Part shown: positions 58,821-64,000 of the stretch, in pieces | Layout: the number at the start of each line of letters is the position of its first letter | Position numbering within the stretch: position 1 is the first letter of the stretch | Source: Brachybacterium timonense | Lineage (GTDB): Bacteria; Actinomycetota; Actinomycetes; Actinomycetales; Dermabacteraceae | Assembly: GCF_900258505.1 (NCBI RefSeq) | Contig: NZ_LT984895.1 | Coordinates: 1,083,952-1,147,951 of the forward strand | DNA length: 64,000 nucleotides | Reading direction: 5' to 3' | Position numbers and translations under genes: made by a program | The notes under the pieces: model-generated | Told to the model about the DNA's origin: nothing | Seen by the model: the letters and a program-made list of their open reading frames with translations, nothing else | The model's database searches: none

Positions 58821-60125
58821 ATGACGACCACGCCGACCGCCCCGGTTCCCCTGCGACGCAATCGTGAATATCTGCTCTGGTTCACCGGTGATGTTGCTGC
58901 CGGGATCGGGTCAGGGATCGGGCAGTTCGCCTACCCGCTCATCGCCTTCGCCGTGACCGGGTCCCTCTCCGCTGCTGGCATCGTCGGGATGTGCGGGGCG
59001 ACCGCGCTGCTGGTCGGGATGCTGCCCGGGGGAGTGATCGCTGACCGCGTCGACCGCCGGCGACTGAGGATGCTCAGCGGGGCTCTGGGCGTTGCCACCC
59101 AGGTGCTGCTCGTCGCGGTCCTTCTCGCCGGGGTGGCCTCCCTCGCTGTGCTCGCGGCGCTGACCGTGGTGGACCGCCTGCGGGGAGCGCTGCTCGGCTC
59201 GGCCTCGGACGCGATGCTGAAGAGGCTCGCGCATCCGTCCCAGTTCCCTGCGGCGATGTCCGCCAATCAGGGCCGTGACGCGGCGATCGAGCTCGGCACG
59301 GCACCGGCCGGCGGCGCGCTGCTCGGGGTCCACATCGCGATGCCCGCGGTCATGCAGGGTGTTGGGCATCTCCTCTCCCTGCTGTGCACCTGGGGCATGC
59401 ACGGCGACTATCGCCCGCGCGATGCGGAGACTGAGCGCGCCCATCCGATCGCCGACCTCGTCGACGGTGGGCGCTGGATGCTCCGGCAGCAGGCCAGGGT
59501 GCAGATCGCCCTTGCCGCCGCACTCGCGAACGCCGGGTCCAATGGTGCCTTCCTCGCGCTCACCCTGGCGCTCGCTGCCGACGGCGTGAGCGCGGTGCGG
59601 ATCGGCCTGCTCACCACCGCCTTCGCGGTCGCCCTCATCATCGGCTCTCTCGTCGCGCCTGCGCTAGTCAGGACGGTGCCGACAGGCGTGCTGGCGATCA
59701 TTGTCCTGGTGCTCGTCGCCGGGTTCGCCCTCGCCATGCCGCTGGCCTCGAGCATGTGGGTGATCAGCGCGCTCTGGGCCGGCACGGGGCTGTGCGTCGC
59801 CCCGCTGAACGCCGCGGTCATGGGTTTCTTCCTGCAGATCACGCCGAACGAGATGCAGGGGCGCGCGGGGGCGATGACCGGGCTGCTCGCCATGGGGCTG
59901 ATGCCGCTGGCGACGGCCTTCGCAGGCTTCGGCCTCGACCACCTCGGTCGCGTCCCGACGCTGGCGACTTTCGCGGCGGTGTGTGCGCTCGGTGCGGTCG
60001 TCCTTGCGGCTGGGCGGCAGGCTCGGCGGATCCCGGCCTCTCCGCTCTGGGGTGACTATGCGCGCGGTGAAGGGCTCGTGCCAGCCCAGGGTGACCTGGC
60101 CGCCACCGGCGCGGTGGATCGCTGA
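58821..60125 (+). CDS. MFS transporter, probable efflux
   Basis: A 434-residue protein with about 12 membrane segments. The loop between segments 2 and 3 has Gly-Gly-Val-Ile-Ala-Asp-Arg-Val-Asp-Arg-Arg, the MFS motif A. The MFS_3-like form fits multidrug or macrolide-type exporters. The palindromic operators before it and the divergent ArsR-like gene suggest substrate-induced expression. Substrate unknown. Confidence 0.9.
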   Translation: MTTTPTAPVPLRRNREYLLWFTGDVAAGIGSGIGQFAYPLIAFAVTGSLSAAGIVGMCGATALLVGMLPGGVIADRVDRRRLRMLSGALGVATQVLLVAVLLAGVASLAVLAALTVVDRLRGALLGSASDAMLKRLAHPSQFPAAMSANQGRDAAIELGTAPAGGALLGVHIAMPAVMQGVGHLLSLLCTWGMHGDYRPRDAETERAHPIADLVDGGRWMLRQQARVQIALAAALANAGSNGAFLALTLALAADGVSAVRIGLLTTAFAVALIIGSLVAPALVRTVPTGVLAIIVLVLVAGFALAMPLASSMWVISALWAGTGLCVAPLNAAVMGFFLQITPNEMQGRAGAMTGLLAMGLMPLATAFAGFGLDHLGRVPTLATFAAVCALGAVVLAAGRQARRIPASPLWGDYARGEGLVPAQGDLAATGAVDR

Positions 60126-60193
60126 GTGGCGTGGGGAGCGTGTGTGATTCTCGTCGGCTGACCCGTGCTGAGCATCCAAGAAAGCTTGATGGG

Positions 60194-60207
60194 GTCCATC
60201 ATTGGAC
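60194..60207. promoter_or_regulatory. Inverted repeat just before the permease start
   Basis: GTCCA-TCAT-TGGAC (60194-60207) ends three bases before ATG 60211; it may bind a regulator or fold at the 5' end of the message. Confidence 0.35.
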
Positions 60208-60210
60208 GCT

Positions 60211-61545
60211 ATGAGTAGTCCTCTCTTGCGCCGTGACGTCGGCTTTGCACAGTTGGTTGCGTACGGTCTCGTCTTCATCGGGCCCGCCGCAGCGGTCGGC
60301 GTGTTCGGCACGCTGGACGCACGATCCGGAGGCGTCGTTCCTGTCGTCTACCTGCTCGCAACCCTCGCCATGGCCCTCACAGCAGCGAGCTACGCCGCGA
60401 TGAGCGCGGCCGTTCCCAGCGCAGGATCCGTTTTCGCCTACGCGAGCGCTGGCATCGGGCGTCGGACCGGGCATATGGGCGGCTGGATGGTGTTGCTGGA
60501 CTACCTGCTTATTCCGTCGGTGGCCTACCTCTTCACCGGCATCGCGCTGCACTCGGTATTTCCAGCGATCCCCGTCTGGGTGTACGTGGCCGCGGCCGTT
60601 GCGATCACCACGGCGCTGAACCTCGCGGGTGTGTCCGTCACCGCAAAGGTGTCCATGGTGGTGGTGATCGTCGAGGTCGCCGTGCTGCTTATCGTGCTGA
60701 TCGCCGCAGTCGGCGTGCTGATCACTCACGGCCCGGTGCGCGGCTGGCTCGATCCGCTCACCGGGGGCTCAGGCGGCTTCCACCCGCATCTGGTGCTCGG
60801 CGCCGTCTCGATCGCGGTGCTGTCCTACCTAGGATTTGATGCGCTCGCCACCTTCGCTGAGGAGACGAAGGGGTCCAGCCGCGTCATCGGACGCGCGACG
60901 CTCGTCTGCCTCGTCGTAGCCGGCGTGCTGTTCATGGCGCAGACCTACATCGGCGCCCTGCTGAGCCCGCTGAGCACGCACGAGCTGCAGGCCGATCCCT
61001 CCCTGCAGGGCGATGCGTACTACCGCATGGTTGACGAGCAGATCAGCCCGGTCCTTCACACCGCTCTTGCCCTCGCCAAGGCCGTGGGGGCGATGTTCTC
61101 CGCGCTCGTCGGGCAGGCAGCGGGCTCGCGTGTTCTCATGGCCATGGGGCGGGATGGTTCGCTACCGCGGGTGCTGGGACGCGTCTCTGCTCGGACCGGC
61201 GCCCCTCTGATCGGCACGCTCGTAGCGGCTACCGGCAACGTGCTCGTCTCGCTGTGGGCGGCGCAGCGAGCCGACGGACTCGATGTGGTGGTCTCGATCG
61301 TCGACGTGGGCGCGCTCGTCGGCTTCACGCTGGTGCACCTGTCGGTGATCGGATACTTCCTCCTCGCCCGTCGGGGCGAGACCCGCAGCGTGTTCCGCCA
61401 CGGCGTGATCCCGGTGATCGGCGCCGCTGTGCTCGTGGTGGTGCTCGTGAACTCCTCAGGCCTCGCCCTGATCGTCGGCGGAATCTGGGCCCTCGTGGGT
61501 GCCGTGATCATGCTGGCGCGAGGCGTGGGGCGCGCCGAGAGCTGA
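60211..61545 (+). CDS. APC-family amino acid/amine permease
   Basis: A 444-residue protein with about 12 membrane segments. The APC pattern Gly-Leu-Val-Phe-Ile-Gly-Pro-Ala-Ala-Ala is in segment 1, and Gly-Phe-Asp-Ala-Leu-Ala-Thr-Phe-Ala-Glu-Glu-Thr lies in the segment 6-7 region. Transported substrate (amino acid, amine or polyamine) is not evident. ATG 60211 is chosen; a TTG three codons earlier is possible. No neighbouring metabolic enzymes hint at the substrate. Confidence 0.88.
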   Translation: MSSPLLRRDVGFAQLVAYGLVFIGPAAAVGVFGTLDARSGGVVPVVYLLATLAMALTAASYAAMSAAVPSAGSVFAYASAGIGRRTGHMGGWMVLLDYLLIPSVAYLFTGIALHSVFPAIPVWVYVAAAVAITTALNLAGVSVTAKVSMVVVIVEVAVLLIVLIAAVGVLITHGPVRGWLDPLTGGSGGFHPHLVLGAVSIAVLSYLGFDALATFAEETKGSSRVIGRATLVCLVVAGVLFMAQTYIGALLSPLSTHELQADPSLQGDAYYRMVDEQISPVLHTALALAKAVGAMFSALVGQAAGSRVLMAMGRDGSLPRVLGRVSARTGAPLIGTLVAATGNVLVSLWAAQRADGLDVVVSIVDVGALVGFTLVHLSVIGYFLLARRGETRSVFRHGVIPVIGAAVLVVVLVNSSGLALIVGGIWALVGAVIMLARGVGRAES

Positions 61546-61550
61546 TCGCC

Positions 61551-62405
61551 TCACCGAGGCCTCAGCGGTTCGCCCAGCCATGCGACGGACTGGGCACGGC
61601 GCACCGTCTCCTCCGTCCAGCGCGAGTTCAGACGAAACCACAGCACGCTGAGGCCGAAACAGACGACGCCCAGAGCCAAAAGCAGTGCTCCAACCTCCGT
61701 CGGCATAGAGGACGGATCGAGCAAGGACAGCAACAGGATCAGCGCGCCCGCTACTGCGCTCGCGACGCCGAGGGCCAGCATGAGAGCTGGGCCGAGCGCC
61801 CTGACGAAGCTCGGCCCGAGGGTGACGCGCTGCAGCGGTCGCCGGACGGGAATGCCACGCGCCAGTTGGCCTCGCCGCGCCACCGCCCAGGCCAGCAGCC
61901 GTCGATCGCGCAGCCGACGCGCCACGGAGCCTGCGGCCGCAGCGAGGAGCACCAGAGCCACCGCGGTGGAAAGCAGGAGGATGGCGACATCGGACACCGT
62001 ATTCCGCCCGTCGTTCTCGATGATGTCCACGAGGACGGTCGCGAGGAACGCGGCGAACGCCAGCACCAGCAGCAGCGCTTCGAGGATGCGCAGGGGCATC
62101 TGCCGGGCGCCTTGCTCCGCCCGCGCGGCGGATTCCAGTTCATCGGGCATCGGGTCGATGCCCTCCTCGAGCGCCACTCGTCGTTCGGAGGCGACAAGGT
62201 CGACGAACTCTTCCACGCCCAGTTCTCCGTCCCGGTCCCAGCCTGAGACATGTGCATAGGCTGCTCGGCGTTCGGGGCCGAGCCAGTCCGCCACCGCGAT
62301 GGCGTGGGCGAGTGCTTTCTCTGGCGGTTCCAGATCGGAGGAGGCGGCAGCGCGCAGCCGAGCTACAACTCTGTCGCGCCCCAGCACGTTCACGAGCATG
62401 CCCAT
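61551..62405 (-). CDS. Uncharacterised membrane protein (paralogue of the next gene)
   Basis: A 284-residue protein. The soluble N-terminal domain (about 1-95) contains Ala-Asp-Trp-Leu-Gly-Pro-Glu-Arg and Gly-Trp-Asp plus Glu-Glu-Phe-Val-Asp. About four membrane segments lie between residues 103 and 265. No known family is recognised. The N-terminal domain is similar to that of the frameshifted gene at 62522-63186, so the two arose by tandem duplication. Confidence 0.65.
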   Translation of the reverse strand: MGMLVNVLGRDRVVARLRAAASSDLEPPEKALAHAIAVADWLGPERRAAYAHVSGWDRDGELGVEEFVDLVASERRVALEEGIDPMPDELESAARAEQGARQMPLRILEALLLVLAFAAFLATVLVDIIENDGRNTVSDVAILLLSTAVALVLLAAAAGSVARRLRDRRLLAWAVARRGQLARGIPVRRPLQRVTLGPSFVRALGPALMLALGVASAVAGALILLLSLLDPSSMPTEVGALLLALGVVCFGLSVLWFRLNSRWTEETVRRAQSVAWLGEPLRPR

Positions 62406-62521
62406 TGCTGTCCTCCAGAGTTGAGGGGGCTGATCCCGCCAGCGTATCGGGACGCGGGCTCGTCAGCTGCCGACGGTGTGAGTGCTCCGTCGTGTGATGC
62501 CGCATCCGGTGGACGGATGTT

Positions 62522-63186
62522 CTAGGGCCAGCGCAGAAACCCGAGCTCCCGGGCCTGGGACGGGGTCAGGGCGGCGCGTCCCCGGGCGATCGACCGCACG
62601 CGCCAATGCATGCGCAGCGCAGTGCCAACGCCACCGATGAACAGGAGTACGAGGCCGACGCCCGTCAACGGGAGGGTCTGACCGATGCTCGGCCCGTCGG
62701 ACGAGCCGGAGACCACGATGATCAGAGTCATGAGGCCGCCAGAGAGAGCCGTGAATCCACCGCCGGTCAGCAGCAGGATGGGGCCGATGGTCGCGATGAT
62801 GGCCCCGAGCGCCGGTTCATGCTGCAGGGGCGGTGTGGCCGGGATGCCATGGGCGATCCCGCGGCCTTGGCGAGCGGCCTCGGGCTTCGGGCGCTGAGGA
62901 CCGGCTGCTCGAGAGCGCGGTCTCCGGCGTCGCCAGACGCCAGGAGCGCCGCCCTGCGCTCAGCGGCGAGCTGCTCGACGAACCGTTCCTCGTCGGCCGT
63001 GTCCCAGCCAGCCGCGGCGGCGCAGACGGACCGCAGCTCTGGGCCGAGCCACGTGGACAGCGCGGCGGCGTTGTCGCGCGCCATGGTGTCGGGACTCTGC
63101 GCAGAGGCCTTGCGGAGCTGCAGAAGGACGGGACGGACTACGGTGCCGTTCCTTCGAGGGGCGGCTGGTGTGTGCGACGCGGTCAT
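62522..63186 (-). pseudogene. Frameshifted paralogue of the upstream membrane protein
   Basis: ATG 63186 (GGAGG nine bases upstream) begins a 139-codon frame ending at 62767. Its first 95 codons resemble the paralogue (Thr-Trp-Leu-Gly-Pro-Glu-Leu-Arg, Gly-Trp-Asp, Ala-Glu-Arg-Arg-Ala-Ala). The membrane part (Ala-Leu-Gly-Ala-Ile-Ile-Ala-Thr-Ile-Gly, two hydrophobic segments, ending at 62522) lies in another frame. The shift is somewhere near 62880-62940. Either the gene is broken or the sequence has an indel there. Confidence 0.6.
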
Positions 63187-63273
63187 GGGATCTCGCCTCC
63201 GGGGCCGTGATATCGCGCCAAGCCTAGTGAACATACAGCGGGTGCACTGCTGGTGCCGGGCGATACTGGGTCG

Positions 63274-64000
63274 ATGACCTCCCGCAGCGCGACCCGCCAG
63301 CATCCCGCCGACGAACGCCGCGCGCGGGTCGCGGTCGTCGGCATGGGGCCGCGCGGCACTGCGGTGCTGGAGCGGCTCGTGGCCGCCTCCTCCACGTCGA
63401 CCTGGCAGGGCCAGGTCGACGTCCACATCATCGATCCGCACGTCGGCCTCGGCGGCGCCGTGTGGCGGTACGACCAGTCGCCTGTGCTTTTGATGAACAC
63501 CGCGACCAGCCAGACCACCCAGTATCCCGATGAGAGCTGCCACCCGATCCTCCCGGTGCCGCACCGAGAGACCCTCGCTGACCATGCCGCGGTGGCAGGC
63601 ATCGCCGCTGCTGAGTGCGCGCCACGAGCCGCCTTCGGTCGCTACCTCGCTCACGTTCTCGAGCAGGCCGAGCACGAGGCCGACCCGACGCGGCTGCGCA
63701 TCCATCGCCACAGCAGCGAGGTGATCGACGCGACCGGCGATGCCGACGGCTCACAGTTGCTACTCCTTGCCGACGGGACCCGCCTGTCCGTCGACGCCGC
63801 CGCCTTCGCCCTGGGGCACCTGCCCACCGCCCACGGGCCGCGCTCTCGCCAGTACGCGGAAGCTGCGCGGCGCCACGGCCTCGTGCACATCGGACCCGCC
63901 AACCCTCTCGACGTCGACTACACGAGTCTGCTCGGTCGTGAGCGCATCGCCGTGCAGGGGCTGGGCCTGAACTTCTACGACGCGATCGGCATGCTCACCC
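63274..64000 (+). CDS. FAD/NAD(P)-binding protein, N-terminal part
   Basis: Starts at ATG 63274 and runs off the window; 242 codons are visible. The N-terminal dinucleotide motif Val-Ala-Val-Val-Gly-Met-Gly-Pro-Arg-Gly-Thr-Ala and the acidic strand end (Ile-Ile-Asp-Pro-His) are typical of the large FAD-NAD(P)-binding family (NAD_binding_9-like). Met-Asn-Thr-Ala-Thr-Ser-Gln-Thr and Ala-Leu-Gly-His also match. Function beyond oxidoreductase-like binding is unknown. Confidence 0.8.
   Translation, partial: MTSRSATRQHPADERRARVAVVGMGPRGTAVLERLVAASSTSTWQGQVDVHIIDPHVGLGGAVWRYDQSPVLLMNTATSQTTQYPDESCHPILPVPHRETLADHAAVAGIAAAECAPRAAFGRYLAHVLEQAEHEADPTRLRIHRHSSEVIDATGDADGSQLLLLADGTRLSVDAAAFALGHLPTAHGPRSRQYAEAARRHGLVHIGPANPLDVDYTSLLGRERIAVQGLGLNFYDAIGMLT

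Overview
The window reads as a high-GC Gram-positive (Actinomycetota) chromosome. The main evidence is gene order: lexA / LysM protein / nrdR as in mycobacteria, a dcw cluster without ftsA but with sepF, yggT and divIVA after ftsZ, and the fdxA-dapC pair. It also carries small actinobacterial families (SAV_6107-type HEPN, DUF3040, PAC2, HelR-like ATPase). MurE has the DNPR motif of meso-diaminopimelate-adding enzymes, and a pyruvate formate-lyase operon points to a facultative anaerobe. A Dermabacteraceae-like organism fits, but this is inference. I see no rRNA, tRNA or CRISPR array.

Layout. 1-10 kb holds DNA repair and stress genes: a DinG helicase end, lexA with a divergent SOS LysM gene, nrdR, a HelR/HelD-like ATPase, PAC2, cspA, a spermidine-synthase-like protein, a HEPN protein with dinB, and DUF3040. 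10.4-29.2 kb is the division and cell-wall cluster: mraZ, rsmH, ftsL, ftsI, murE, murF, mraY, murD, ftsW, murG, murC, ftsQ, ftsZ, pgeF, sepF, yggT, divIVA. lspA and an rluD-type gene follow with overlapping stops and starts. The cluster carries MraZ boxes, a structured mraZ-rsmH spacer and a hairpin in the ftsZ leader.

31.7-43.7 kb mixes core genes (dnaE, acyl-CoA dehydrogenase, pfkA, flotillin) with accessory material. The accessory part includes an MntA-HepT type toxin-antitoxin pair whose antitoxin carries an HTH, an RHH-like antitoxin with a truncated Doc toxin, and tandem repeats. It also includes a lower-GC island with a P-loop kinase and an ISL3-like transposase remnant abutting a truncated second flotillin gene. 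43.8-58 kb is central metabolism and lysine/DAP synthesis: pgi, typA, fdxA, dapC, citrate synthase, the pfl operon and dapD. 58-64 kb holds an ArsR-like regulator facing an MFS exporter, an APC permease, two tandem paralogous membrane proteins (one frameshifted), and the start of an FAD/NAD(P)-binding protein.

The most unusual feature is at 52.5-56 kb. The pyruvate formate-lyase protein stops before the glycyl-radical domain, and that domain is a separate 83-residue gene between pflB and pflA, so the enzyme appears to be naturally split into two subunits.
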